Assembly (NCBI GenBank): GCA_903920455.1
Contig: CAIXLY010000050.1
Location: 1 to 64,000 of the forward strand
Direction: 5' to 3'
DNA from: an uncultured bacterium
GTDB taxonomy: Bacteria; Bacteroidota; Bacteroidia; Chitinophagales; Chitinophagaceae
DNA: 64,000 bases
The translations under genes and the position numbers were made by a program. Below the pieces are notes generated by a model. It did not search any database. It saw only the letters and a list, made by a program, of their open reading frames with translations, and had not been told where the DNA came from. This document shows positions 53,372 to 61,869 of this stretch, piece by piece; position 1 is the stretch's first letter, and each line of letters opens with the position of its first letter.

Positions 53372-55210
53372 TTAAAGCTTACCATATAAACTTCCTCCTT
53401 TTTCAAACAGTTGATCGGTTTTCTTCACCACAGCATGATCTAATGCTACGGCCGGGGCATGATGTGGCTTGATCCGCGCATCAAGAACAATTGGCCCCTT
53501 GCAGCCCCAATGTTTATGGACAACAGTTTCCAGAATACCATGAATATCGTGAGATGGATTGCACCTCGTAAAGCTAACCCAAAGAAAGTTTCTTATGTTG
53601 GCAGCAGTAAAGGCTGCATCATCACACAAGATCAACAGGGGAGTGCCGGAAACGGTTTCAATTCGATCAGACAATTGATTATTCCAAGATTCAATTGACT
53701 TTGAGATCTGTTTATTATCGGTATAAGGTTCTGTTTGAATGGCAACAACACCAGGGAAGATTAAACGACAAGCAGTGATACCCTCAAGGTTTTTGATTGA
53801 CTCAGGAATTGCTGTATCCAAGACCCTTATTGGATCCCCATAAGCCGCAAAAACAACCTTACTCCCTGAATTGAGTGATGTCCCAGAGTAATCCAGTGTA
53901 TCGATTGTGGTGTGTGTGTAGAAATGGACATCCCTATCTAAAAGCAGTCGTTCAAGTATATATTGTAAAAATTGCGATTCGTTATGTGTTGATAGAGCAT
54001 TGTGATCGTCTGCAGTGATAAACAAAAACTTCGCCAAACTAAGCTGTCCAGTTCCCAAAATATGATTAGCAATGGTTAGTAGTTCTGCAGGCTGCTTTGT
54101 AGGTAAATAGGGTGTATACCTTTCGCTTCCGATGGCAAGCAATAAGGGGTGAACACCGGCAGCATCAACGGCATGGACTTCTTTCAGGCCAGGAATTTCT
54201 TTTGGGATTGCAGCACCTGTGATCTCATGAATGAGTTGTCCGAAGCTGGTATCTTCCTGAGGGGGTCTGCCAACAACGGTAAAAGGCCATATTGCGTCTT
54301 TCCGAGCGTACACCTTGTGCACGCGCATCAACGGAAAGGGATGCGTTAAACTATAATAACCAAGATGGTCACCAAATGGGCCTTCTGGCTTATTTTGCTC
54401 CGGGAGTACTTCCCCTGTTATCACAAAATCTGCATCGGTACTAATCGCAAACCCATCCCTGTAGACATACCTAAACCTTCTTCCACCTAAAGCCCCCGCA
54501 AAGGTCATTTCGCTTAACCCTTCAGGCAACGGCATTACGGCTGCCACGCTATGGGATGGTGGACCTCCTACAAAGATGCTGACTTTTAAAGGCTGGCCTT
54601 TTTTATTTGCTTTAGTCTGGTGAACACCAATACCACGGTGCAATTGATAGTGCAAACCAATCTCCTGATTCATGATATAGTCGTTGCCAGAAAGCTGAAT
54701 ACGGTACATGCCTAGGTTAGCATTCATTATTCCAGGATGTTCTATATCCTCTGTATACACTTGTGGGAGCGTAACAAAGGCACCTCCGTCGTTTGGCCAG
54801 TGTTGTATTTGTGGAATATCTTGGATACAAATTTCCTGAAAAAGCACGGGCTTATTGATTGGGTTTCTTAGCGGCAAGGCTTTAGTGCCAGCAATTAGGG
54901 CGCCAAGATGTTGAAAAGGATTTTTTAGTGCTGCAATCGGATCATTCTTGAGTTTGATCAGTTTCTGCATTTGATCCAAGGTATCACGAAAAATAAAACG
55001 ACTTCTCTCCAGGGATCCAAAGATGTTGGAAGCGGTTCTGAATCTAGAACCCTTGACATTTTCGAATAAAAGGGCAGGTCCACCTGCTTCATAGACCCGA
55101 TGGTGGATGGTTGCCATTTCGAGATGTGGGTCAACCTCCTCTTTCACTCTAATTAATTGTCCGTGTTGTTCAAGGTCTAACAAACACTGTTCCAGGGATT
55201 GATACGCCAT
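53372..55210 (-). CDS. UbiD family decarboxylase
   Basis: 612 residues from the ATG at 55208-55210; the frame stays open 33 codons upstream but these are not family-like. The protein shows LIRVKEEVDPHLEMATIHHR, GGPALLFENVKGS, MYRIQLSGNDYIMNQEIGLH, FVGGPPSHSVAAVMPLPEGL and EGPFGDHLGYYSL, all typical of UbiD. UbiD enzymes use prenylated FMN to decarboxylate aromatic or unsaturated acids, in ubiquinone or menaquinone synthesis. No flavin prenyltransferase (ubiX) lies nearby. In Bacteroidota a role in menaquinone synthesis is the better guess. Confidence 0.92.
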   Translation of the reverse strand: MAYQSLEQCLLDLEQHGQLIRVKEEVDPHLEMATIHHRVYEAGGPALLFENVKGSRFRTASNIFGSLERSRFIFRDTLDQMQKLIKLKNDPIAALKNPFQHLGALIAGTKALPLRNPINKPVLFQEICIQDIPQIQHWPNDGGAFVTLPQVYTEDIEHPGIMNANLGMYRIQLSGNDYIMNQEIGLHYQLHRGIGVHQTKANKKGQPLKVSIFVGGPPSHSVAAVMPLPEGLSEMTFAGALGGRRFRYVYRDGFAISTDADFVITGEVLPEQNKPEGPFGDHLGYYSLTHPFPLMRVHKVYARKDAIWPFTVVGRPPQEDTSFGQLIHEITGAAIPKEIPGLKEVHAVDAAGVHPLLLAIGSERYTPYLPTKQPAELLTIANHILGTGQLSLAKFLFITADDHNALSTHNESQFLQYILERLLLDRDVHFYTHTTIDTLDYSGTSLNSGSKVVFAAYGDPIRVLDTAIPESIKNLEGITACRLIFPGVVAIQTEPYTDNKQISKSIESWNNQLSDRIETVSGTPLLILCDDAAFTAANIRNFLWVSFTRCNPSHDIHGILETVVHKHWGCKGPIVLDARIKPHHAPAVALDHAVVKKTDQLFEKGGSLYGKL

Positions 55211-55396
55211 CAGTCTGATTGAATTGCAAATATAACACGTCGGAGAAGGGAAAGTTGGAATAAAAAATCCGAAATATTGGTTCAATCCATTTTCAGGATA
55301 AAAACTCATACTTCGGATTGTTTTGTTGATTCTTGGAACCCAAAAAGACTTACCAGCTTAAAAGTCAACTTTCACCATGGTATCGACCCTAAATGC

Positions 55397-55813
55397 TTAG
55401 ATCTTCTCAAAAGCAGAGAAGAAGAAACTTCCTTCGATAGCAGCATTTTCGTCGCTATCGCTTCCGTGAACAGCGTTTTCGCCAATACTTTTGGCATATA
55501 ACTTCCTAATGGTTCCCTCTTCTGCATTGGCAGGATTGGTTGCCCCAATAAGGTTCCTGAATTCTTCAACTGCATTGTCTTTTTCCAGAATGGCTGCTAC
55601 GATAGGTCCACTGCTCATAAACGCCACCAATTCACCATAAAAGGGTCTTTCACTGTGAACGGCATAAAATTCACCTGCTTTTTCAGCTGTTAGCTTAATA
55701 AGCTTCATCGCCTTGATTTTAAAACCCGCATTTTCAATATGTTTGAGAATTGCACCGGCATTTCCAGCAGCGAATGCATCTGGCTTTACCATTGTAAACG
55801 TTTTGTTACTCAT
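55397..55813 (-). CDS. ndk: Nucleoside diphosphate kinase
   Basis: 138 residues, the usual length. It begins [20 protein letters not shown] and carries the phospho-accepting His116 in [13 protein letters not shown], with [15 protein letters not shown] before it. It moves phosphate from ATP to other nucleoside diphosphates. It diverges from the DHH gene, 38 bases away, and has a promoter reaching into the first codons of that gene. Confidence 0.98.
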   Translation of the reverse strand: MSNKTFTMVKPDAFAAGNAGAILKHIENAGFKIKAMKLIKLTAEKAGEFYAVHSERPFYGELVAFMSSGPIVAAILEKDNAVEEFRNLIGATNPANAEEGTIRKLYAKSIGENAVHGSDSDENAAIEGSFFFSAFEKI

Positions 55814-55834
55814 AAATTCATTTTTTTAGAAATG

Positions 55835-55865
55835 CGAAGTTAACCTAAGCCATGCCACAACCCAA
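55835..55865 (-). promoter_or_regulatory. Promoter of ndk
   Basis: On the minus strand TTG (55863-55865), 20 bases, TAACTTCG (55835-55842). It overlaps the first codons of the divergent DHH gene if that gene starts at 55852. The spacing and -7 box are the same as for rpmE2. Confidence 0.5.
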
Positions 55866-56922
55866 GAAAAAAAGGGATTATCCATTTTCTGGCTTTAACC
55901 GTACATTTGCTGTCCAAATGAAAGAAATCTCATCGATATTCACCGCCTTGCAGACATCGGAACCGATTGTCATTACCATGCATCAAAAACCAGATCCTGA
56001 TGCAATGGGTTCGGCACTTGGACTTTTTCATTTTTTAAAGCATCTTGGACATCCAGTAAAAGTCATTTCACCAACCAATTGGGCTGATTTTCTGAAGTGG
56101 ATGCCGGGCTGTGATGAAGTAATTGATTTCGAAGGAGACCGGGGGCAAGCTGAAAAATACCTTTCAACCTGCAAATGGTTATTTTGTCTAGACTTCAACC
56201 ATTTTGGCAGAACCAGAAACATGGAAAAAGTCCTTGAAGGTTTGTCTTGCCAAAAAGTATTGATAGACCATCACCGTGAGCCACAAACAGAATGTTTCAA
56301 TTTCGGCCAAAGCGATATCAGCAAAAGCTCGACAGCTGAAATGATCTACGATTTTATCTTGCTCTCAGGAAGAAAAGACCTGATTGACAAGGATATTGCA
56401 GCCTGTCTATATGCTGGAGTAATGTCAGATACTGGATCATTTAGGTTCGCATCCACCACACCCAGTGTGCACTTTATGGTGGCTGAACTGCAGTCGTATG
56501 GTATCGACCATTCGAAAATACATTCTGCCGTATATGATAACTTCCTTGAAAATCGACTTCGCTTTACTGGTCATGTATTGAGTAACTGTCTCGAGGTCTT
56601 TTATGAATACAACACAGCCTTGATTGCAGTGCCCAAACAAGATATCTTGAAATTCCATATTAAAACAGGAGATACTGAGGGGCTGGTTAACTACCCGCTG
56701 TCAATCAAAGGAATTGAAATGTCAGCCCTTTTAATTGATAGGGATGAAGAAAGAAGGTGGTCTTTTAGGAGTAAGGAAACATTTGATTGCAATAGCTTTG
56801 CAAGAAAATATTTTAATGGGGGCGGACACTACAACGCCTCAGGGGGCAGAAGCTTTGATTCACTTGAAAAGAATATTGAACTTTTTAAACAGGCCTTGCA
56901 AGAATATACAACTACACATTAA
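55852..56922 (+). CDS. DHH family phosphoesterase (NrnA/oligoribonuclease-like)
   Basis: 356 residues if the first ATG is used; an ATG at 55918 (MKEISSIFTALQ) fits the family better and would leave the ndk promoter outside the gene. The DHH domain has VITMHQKPDPDAMGSALGL, the DHH motif in KVLIDHHREPQ, and CLDFNHFGR, GVMSDTGSFRFAST. The DHHA1 domain ends with GGGHYNASGG. Enzymes of this type cleave short RNA or pAp. It is followed by the FKBP gene after 10 bases. Confidence 0.9.
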   Translation: MPQPKKKRDYPFSGFNRTFAVQMKEISSIFTALQTSEPIVITMHQKPDPDAMGSALGLFHFLKHLGHPVKVISPTNWADFLKWMPGCDEVIDFEGDRGQAEKYLSTCKWLFCLDFNHFGRTRNMEKVLEGLSCQKVLIDHHREPQTECFNFGQSDISKSSTAEMIYDFILLSGRKDLIDKDIAACLYAGVMSDTGSFRFASTTPSVHFMVAELQSYGIDHSKIHSAVYDNFLENRLRFTGHVLSNCLEVFYEYNTALIAVPKQDILKFHIKTGDTEGLVNYPLSIKGIEMSALLIDRDEERRWSFRSKETFDCNSFARKYFNGGGHYNASGGRSFDSLEKNIELFKQALQEYTTTH

Positions 56923-56932
56923 CTATCAAACA

Positions 56933-57874
56933 ATGAAAAAAACAACACTGCTTCTAATTGCCAGCTCATTGCTTTTGCTGAATGCATGCAACAAGATTGG
57001 TTTTGAAAAAACAAAATCAGGACTTGAGTACAAAATCATCAAAGGCAATACCAAAGGGGAGAAACTTGCGCATGGAGACATCGTAAAATTCCAATACAAG
57101 CTTACCTTCAAGGATTCTACCATCGTTAGTTCATACGATTTCATGCCAGCGTATGATCAAGTTGATAGTGTAGGCCGCTACCACGACTTCTCTGAATTTT
57201 TAACTAAAATGAATGTCGGGGATAGTGCACTTTGCTATCAGTTTTTTGATACACTTCAAAAAAATCCACAATTTGGTGTGCCCCCTTATATGAAAAAGGG
57301 TGATAAACAATCAGTAACCATTAAGATCATTAATGTTTTCAAGAACAAGGATGGTAAATCTGCGCGTGACATTGCTATTGCAGATTACACTTCAGAGATC
57401 AACAACTTCAGAAATCGCGAACTTCAGGAGATTGAAAAATACCTGACAGAAAAAAATATCAAGGCTACGAAGGTTAACAACAGCGTTTTTGTTTTAATTG
57501 AAAAAGAAGGCACTGGGCCTAAGGCTGATTCTGGCATGGTTATAGGAGTAAAATATTCCGGATCAAACTTTAAAGGCAAATACTTTGATTCAAACACAGA
57601 CAGCAGTAAACAATTCACACCACATGGTTTGGAGACTTTCTATTTTGTTTCAAAACAAGAAGGTGCTATTCAAGGCATGCTTGAAGGTATTACTGCTTTC
57701 AAACAAGGTAGCGTTGGAAAACTATTCATCCCTTCTAGCATGGGTTATGGTCCACAAGGCAGCGCACCAGTTATCAAGCCAAATGAAAACCTAATTTTTG
57801 ATATTGAAGTGGTAGAAGTAAAACCACAGGATCCTAATCGTCCTAAAACAGACATGAGAAGAAGACGCAGATAA
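56933..57874 (+). CDS. FKBP-type peptidyl-prolyl isomerase lipoprotein, two domains
   Basis: 313 residues from the ATG at 56933; the longer frame upstream runs inside the DHH gene. The signal peptide ends in a lipobox (LLLLNAC). Two FKBP-like domains are visible, about 25-145 and 195-302. The second is more typical, with VGKLFIPSSMGYGPQGSAP, GMLEGITAFKQG and NLIFDIEVVEVKP. The first keeps the fold but lacks several pocket residues. The C-terminus is basic (MRRRRR). It probably helps fold envelope proteins. It follows the DHH gene by 10 bases and ends at a bidirectional terminator. Confidence 0.9.
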   Translation: MKKTTLLLIASSLLLLNACNKIGFEKTKSGLEYKIIKGNTKGEKLAHGDIVKFQYKLTFKDSTIVSSYDFMPAYDQVDSVGRYHDFSEFLTKMNVGDSALCYQFFDTLQKNPQFGVPPYMKKGDKQSVTIKIINVFKNKDGKSARDIAIADYTSEINNFRNRELQEIEKYLTEKNIKATKVNNSVFVLIEKEGTGPKADSGMVIGVKYSGSNFKGKYFDSNTDSSKQFTPHGLETFYFVSKQEGAIQGMLEGITAFKQGSVGKLFIPSSMGYGPQGSAPVIKPNENLIFDIEVVEVKPQDPNRPKTDMRRRRR

Positions 57875-57893
57875 GTCAAAACAAATACATTCT

Positions 57894-57925
57894 AAAAAAA
57901 GAGCATCCGAGTATGCTCTTTTTTT
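57894..57925. terminator. Bidirectional terminator between the FKBP gene and folP
   Basis: A perfect 13-base stem, seven A plus GAGCAT (57894-57906) with its complement ATGCTC plus seven T (57913-57925), around CCGAGT. A and T runs on both sides serve both strands. Confidence 0.92.
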
Positions 57926-58754
57926 ATGCTCGCTGCAGTTGCTCTATCAGTTTAACAACCTCCATAGCCTCCTTAACATCATGAACCCTCAATATTGAAG
58001 CCCCGTTCAGCAATGCGATTGTATTCAGGACGGTGGTACCGTTCAAGGCATCTTCCGGTGATGTACCCAATGGCTTATAGATCATAGACTTTCTAGAAAA
58101 GCCAACAAGTAACGGAGTAAGCAGGGAAGCGAATTGATGCAAGTGCTTTACGAGGGTATAGTTATGTTCAAGTGTTTTTCCGAAACCGAAACCAGGATCA
58201 ATAATGATTTCTTTAATTCCGGCAGTTTTGCATTGCATGATTTTTTTACTGAAAAAATTCACGAGTTCAGCTACAACATCACCATAATGAGGACTATCCT
58301 GCATGGTATTGGGGCGACCTTGCATGTGCATGCATACAAAGGGCACATCCAAAAGGGCCACTGTTGGTATCATCTCTGGATCCATATCACCGCCACTGAT
58401 GTCATTAACCATATAAGCACCGAGGTCAACCGCATGGGAGGCTACCAGCGATCGGGTAGTGTCAATCGATACCCACACATCAGGATATGTTGAATTAAGG
58501 TAGGAGATAGCAGGAGAGATTCGTTCCAACTCAATATCTAAAGAAACCTGTAGCGATCCGGGCTTGGTAGTTTGTCCACCTACATCAATAATATCAGCGC
58601 CCAGAGAAACCATCTCATCTATTCGCTTAAAAATTAAATCAGTTTGTTGCAAGCTGCTGGCCTTGTAGAAAGAATCATCAGTACAATTGATGATGCCCAT
58701 GACAAGTGCTTTTTCAGACTTTAGTTGCCTTCCCCTTGAATTAAGTGTAATCAT
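57924..58754 (-). CDS. folP: Dihydropteroate synthase
   Basis: 276 residues. Motifs in order: MGIINCTDDSFYKAS (usual form NVTPDSFSDG), ADIIDVGGQTTKPGS (usual ESTRPG), SIDTTRS, MVNDISGG, VCMHMQGRPNTMQ, IIDPGFGFGKT, LLVGFSRKSMI and LRVHDVKEAM, covering the pterin and pABA sites. The Thr-Asp-Asp and Gln-Thr-Thr-Lys variants are seen in Bacteroidota. It joins pterin and p-aminobenzoate in folate synthesis and complements folB at 33.4 kb. Confidence 0.95.
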   Translation of the reverse strand: MITLNSRGRQLKSEKALVMGIINCTDDSFYKASSLQQTDLIFKRIDEMVSLGADIIDVGGQTTKPGSLQVSLDIELERISPAISYLNSTYPDVWVSIDTTRSLVASHAVDLGAYMVNDISGGDMDPEMIPTVALLDVPFVCMHMQGRPNTMQDSPHYGDVVAELVNFFSKKIMQCKTAGIKEIIIDPGFGFGKTLEHNYTLVKHLHQFASLLTPLLVGFSRKSMIYKPLGTSPEDALNGTTVLNTIALLNGASILRVHDVKEAMEVVKLIEQLQRA

Positions 58755-58847
58755 GTTGATTCCTTTACTATTTTTGCCTGCATAGGTTGTAAAATTGAAC
58801 TAAATTTATCTAAAACTAGGCTGAAAGGATTTTTACTTAAGAATAGC

Positions 58848-59405
58848 ATGGATTCCACAAACATACAATACGATAGGGCAGTAAACTCCTGCAAAGATAT
58901 TTTCTTAAAAAAGACCCGTGATTATGGCACTTCATGGAGGTGTCTGAGGATTATATCCATCACAGATCAAATCTACATCAAGGCAAAACGCATACGGACA
59001 ATACAAGAACTCAAAACCCAAAAAGTAGGTGATGATATCAATGCTGAATTTAGGGGTATTGTCAACTATGGTGTGATTGGCTTAATCCAACTAATCCTAG
59101 GAGATGCTGAGGTTGATGAGTTGGATCCTGCTGATGTAGATGTAAAATATAATCAACAAATTATTGCAGTAAGAGAAACTATGCTGGATAAAAACCATGA
59201 TTATGGTGAAGCATGGAGAGAAATGAGCCAAGAAAGCTTTGTTGATCTGATCATCATGAAACTAAGCAGGATCAGGCAAATTCTTGCAAACGACGGAAAA
59301 ACTATCATGAGTGAAGGCATTGACGCCAATTTTACAGACATTATCAACTATGCAATCTTTGCACTTATTCTGATTGAAGAAAACAAATCAGGACATACCG
59401 CTTAA
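58848..59405 (+). CDS. DUF1599 protein with two repeats
   Basis: 185 residues, cytoplasmic. Two copies of a roughly 80-residue unit are visible. Copy one has KKTRDYGTSWRCLRIISI and YIKAKRIRTIQEL, then INAEFRGIVNYGVIGLIQLI. Copy two has DKNHDYGEAWREMSQES and IIMKLSRIRQIL, then IDANFTDIINYAIFALILIE. The invariant DYG-W motif suggests a shared binding site. DUF1599 has no proven function that I know. The next gene begins 10 bases after the stop. Confidence 0.87.
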   Translation: MDSTNIQYDRAVNSCKDIFLKKTRDYGTSWRCLRIISITDQIYIKAKRIRTIQELKTQKVGDDINAEFRGIVNYGVIGLIQLILGDAEVDELDPADVDVKYNQQIIAVRETMLDKNHDYGEAWREMSQESFVDLIIMKLSRIRQILANDGKTIMSEGIDANFTDIINYAIFALILIEENKSGHTA

Positions 59406-59415
59406 GTTTTTATTT

Positions 59416-60522
59416 ATGAAAACTGCACTTCGTGTTTCTAGAATAATCGTAGGAGTTTTATTCATTTTTAGCGGCTTAATCAAGGCCAATGATCCGATGG
59501 GACTTAGCTATAAAATGCAGGAGTTCTTTGAGATCTGGGGAATGGGTTTTCTTGACCAATACACACTGGCATTTTCAATCATGATGATTTCATTTGAAAT
59601 TATCGCGGGGGTAGCGGTTTTACTCGGCTGGCAGTTCAAGCTTTTCAGCTGGTTACTTTTTCTTTTGATTATATTTTTTACTTTTCTAACTGGGTATGCG
59701 GTTTTTTCAGGAAAAATAAAAGAATGCGGTTGTTTTGGCGATTGCATCAAGCTTACCTCAAATCAATCTTTTACAAAAGACCTCATCCTTTTCTTCATCA
59801 TCGGATTTCTCCTCATCAACAAGGATAAAATTCGAGCATTATCAAGCACGATTGTTTCTGTGACAATTTTATTGTTGGTGACTATTGGTTCGGTTTGGAT
59901 ACAATTTCACGTACTAAAACATCTCCCAATCGTTGATTGCCTTCCTTACAAAAAAGGAACCTTGATTCCTGAAAAGATGAAAGCCCCCGCTGGATCTATT
60001 CCAGATAGTACAGTGATCAACTTTGTGTATATAAAGCAAGGAAAAGAAATTGAATTTGATGCAGAGCATTTTCCTGAAGACTTCAATGAAACAGATTACA
60101 CATTTGTAAAGCGATATGACAAACTGATTAGAGAAGGAAACGCAATACCAGAAATCAAGGATTTTGTTATTCTTTCACTTGGTGGTACAGATACCACCAC
60201 CGCCATATTAACCCATCCCGGAAATATATACGTACTTTTTACATTGTCAATTAAAAATGATGCTCAGAGTTGGCTTACTGATGCTGCAAGAATTTATAAA
60301 CAAGCTGAAGCAAAAGATATCCCAATGATTGCAGTCAGCTCAGATGCTGAGAACTTACTATTTGAACTAAAAAAGCAATCCCTCAACATCCCAGTATACA
60401 AAGGTGATTTGGTGGCGATTAAAACAGCTGCCCGCTCTAATCCAACACTTTACCTACTTGATCAAGGAAAAATACTTGGGAAATGGGGGAAAAGCGACTT
60501 TAGCAAAGTAGAAATTAAATAA
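59416..60522 (+). CDS. DoxX/MauE-like membrane protein with C-terminal extracytoplasmic domain
   Basis: 368 residues from the ATG at 59416. Four or five membrane helices lie in the first 180 residues (IIVGVLFIFSGLIKANDP, FEIIAGVAVLLGW, WLLFLLIIFFTFLTGYAVF, DLILFFIIGFLLINK), with the Cys-bearing loop KECGCFGDCIK, typical of DoxX/MauE redox proteins. The last 180 residues resemble a thioredoxin-like fold (LFTLSIKNDAQSWLT, PMIAVSSDAENLLF, NPTLYLLDQGKILGKWG) but have no CxxC. It probably takes part in thiol-disulfide exchange or respiration, as an inference. Confidence 0.83.
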   Translation: MKTALRVSRIIVGVLFIFSGLIKANDPMGLSYKMQEFFEIWGMGFLDQYTLAFSIMMISFEIIAGVAVLLGWQFKLFSWLLFLLIIFFTFLTGYAVFSGKIKECGCFGDCIKLTSNQSFTKDLILFFIIGFLLINKDKIRALSSTIVSVTILLLVTIGSVWIQFHVLKHLPIVDCLPYKKGTLIPEKMKAPAGSIPDSTVINFVYIKQGKEIEFDAEHFPEDFNETDYTFVKRYDKLIREGNAIPEIKDFVILSLGGTDTTTAILTHPGNIYVLFTLSIKNDAQSWLTDAARIYKQAEAKDIPMIAVSSDAENLLFELKKQSLNIPVYKGDLVAIKTAARSNPTLYLLDQGKILGKWGKSDFSKVEIK

Positions 60523-60616
60523 ATACTTTTCAGTTTATCTGGTGATTCTCCCTGCTTGAAATTGCTCAAATTTTTCTTAAATTGAAGTAGGTTTTTTCAT
60601 CCTTAAATCTAGGTTT

Positions 60617-61051
60617 ATGAAAAAAGTATCAGATATCTTCAAAAGAAAGGGCTCAATCAACGTTGCGGTAAGTTCAAACACTCCTGTATTTGATGCACTA
60701 AAGTTAATGGCAGAAAAGAATATTGGTTCTGTTGTTGTGATGAATGAAAATAAATACCTTGGCTTATTTACAGAAAGAGACTATGCAAGAAAGGTGATTT
60801 TGCATGGCAAGAACTCAAGTAAACTCAACGTTGGTGAAATCATGTCAGAATACCTCCCGAAGGCATCACCGAATTCCACGTTGGAGGAATGTATGGAGAT
60901 GATGACCAACCACAACGTTCGCTATATCCCTGTTTTTGATAATGAGGAATATGTTGGTGTGATCAGCATCATCGATGTTGTGAAAGAAACCATTATGGAC
61001 CAAAAAGACACCATCGAAAACCTCAAAAGTTATATTCATTTTGCAGGATAA
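60617..61051 (+). CDS. CBS domain-pair protein
   Basis: 144 residues made of two CBS repeats: about 5-65 (VSSNTPVFDALKLMAEKNIG, YLGLFTERDYARKV) and 75-135 (SPNSTLEECMEMMTNHNVRY, YVGVISIIDVVKETI). CBS pairs bind adenosyl ligands such as AMP, ATP or SAM and regulate partners. No effector domain is fused. The ligand and partner are unknown. Confidence 0.93.
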   Translation: MKKVSDIFKRKGSINVAVSSNTPVFDALKLMAEKNIGSVVVMNENKYLGLFTERDYARKVILHGKNSSKLNVGEIMSEYLPKASPNSTLEECMEMMTNHNVRYIPVFDNEEYVGVISIIDVVKETIMDQKDTIENLKSYIHFAG

Positions 61052-61114
61052 TATTTTATGTTAATTTTTCAACGTAGATATCCTAAAATCGAAAAATGTT
61101 GGTTTAATTGCGGT

Positions 61115-61576
61115 ATGAAAAAAATTATACCCTGCTTCCTTATTGCATTAGTGCTTACTGTTATCTCTGTATCAGCACAAGACAATTCAAGTTCCTATTC
61201 AACTGCAGTTGGGGTGAAATTTTATCCTGGATCCATTTCTGTAAAGAAGAGTATTGATGGCAATAAGTATGTTGAGGGACTGGCCGCTTTTTGGAATAAG
61301 GGATTTCGCGCAACTGCTTTGCTGGAATTTCATAATGACTTTAACAATGCACCAGGATTAAGATGGTATTATGGAGCAGGTGCACACCTTGGTGCATACA
61401 ACTCAAAAAATTATAATGGAAGTACCCTGATTGGCATTGATGGTGTACTGGGATTAGATTATAAAATTAATGGAGCTCCACTGAACATATCCCTAGATTG
61501 GCAACCTTCATTCGAATTTGGTCAAGGACCCGGATTTGAAGGGTGGGGCGGTCTCGGCGTCAGATATACATTTTAA
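61115..61576 (+). CDS. Small outer-membrane beta-barrel-like protein
   Basis: 153 residues from the ATG at 61115; the frame opens earlier at 61058 but the signal peptide (CFLIALVLTVISVSAQ) sets the start. Alternating amphipathic strands such as TAVGVKFYPGSISVKK, FRATALLEFHND, RWYYGAGAHLGAY and LNISLDWQPSFEFG, and the terminal VRYTF with Phe, indicate a small beta-barrel of the outer membrane. The function is unknown. Confidence 0.78.
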   Translation: MKKIIPCFLIALVLTVISVSAQDNSSSYSTAVGVKFYPGSISVKKSIDGNKYVEGLAAFWNKGFRATALLEFHNDFNNAPGLRWYYGAGAHLGAYNSKNYNGSTLIGIDGVLGLDYKINGAPLNISLDWQPSFEFGQGPGFEGWGGLGVRYTF

Positions 61577-61580
61577 AGAC

Positions 61581-61865
61581 TTAGGCAATTACAACCTCTT
61601 TTACAACCTGCTCACCCATGCTTTCGTTTACGCGCTGAAGGATTAAATCTTTTTGAAAGACGAGCTCATTTTTCAGTGGGGCAACTGAGGTATAAATAAA
61701 TAAAGTGCCGTTGCGGATTTCTATCTTGTCTGTGAATTTTGCAATCGTTGCTCCCATGATCTTAGCCCAATGGTCTTCAATCTGTAATGACTGTATATCA
61801 TGCTTGATTCTACTTTTCTCAAGAAATCTTTTTAAGGCAACACCAAGCGAAATAGCATCTGACAT
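61581..61865 (-). CDS. DUF721 (DciA-like) protein
   Basis: 94 residues from the ATG at 61863-61865; upstream codons overlap recF and are not family-like. It shows ISLGVALKRFLEK, then VEDHW-like QIEDHWAKIMGATIAKF and TLFIYTSVAPLKNELVFQKD, the KH-like core of DUF721. Related DciA proteins load the replicative helicase, but many DUF721 members are untested. It follows recF by four bases, so the two form one operon, in keeping with a replication-repair role. Confidence 0.87.
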   Translation of the reverse strand: MSDAISLGVALKRFLEKSRIKHDIQSLQIEDHWAKIMGATIAKFTDKIEIRNGTLFIYTSVAPLKNELVFQKDLILQRVNESMGEQVVKEVVIA

Positions 61866-61869
61866 AAAA

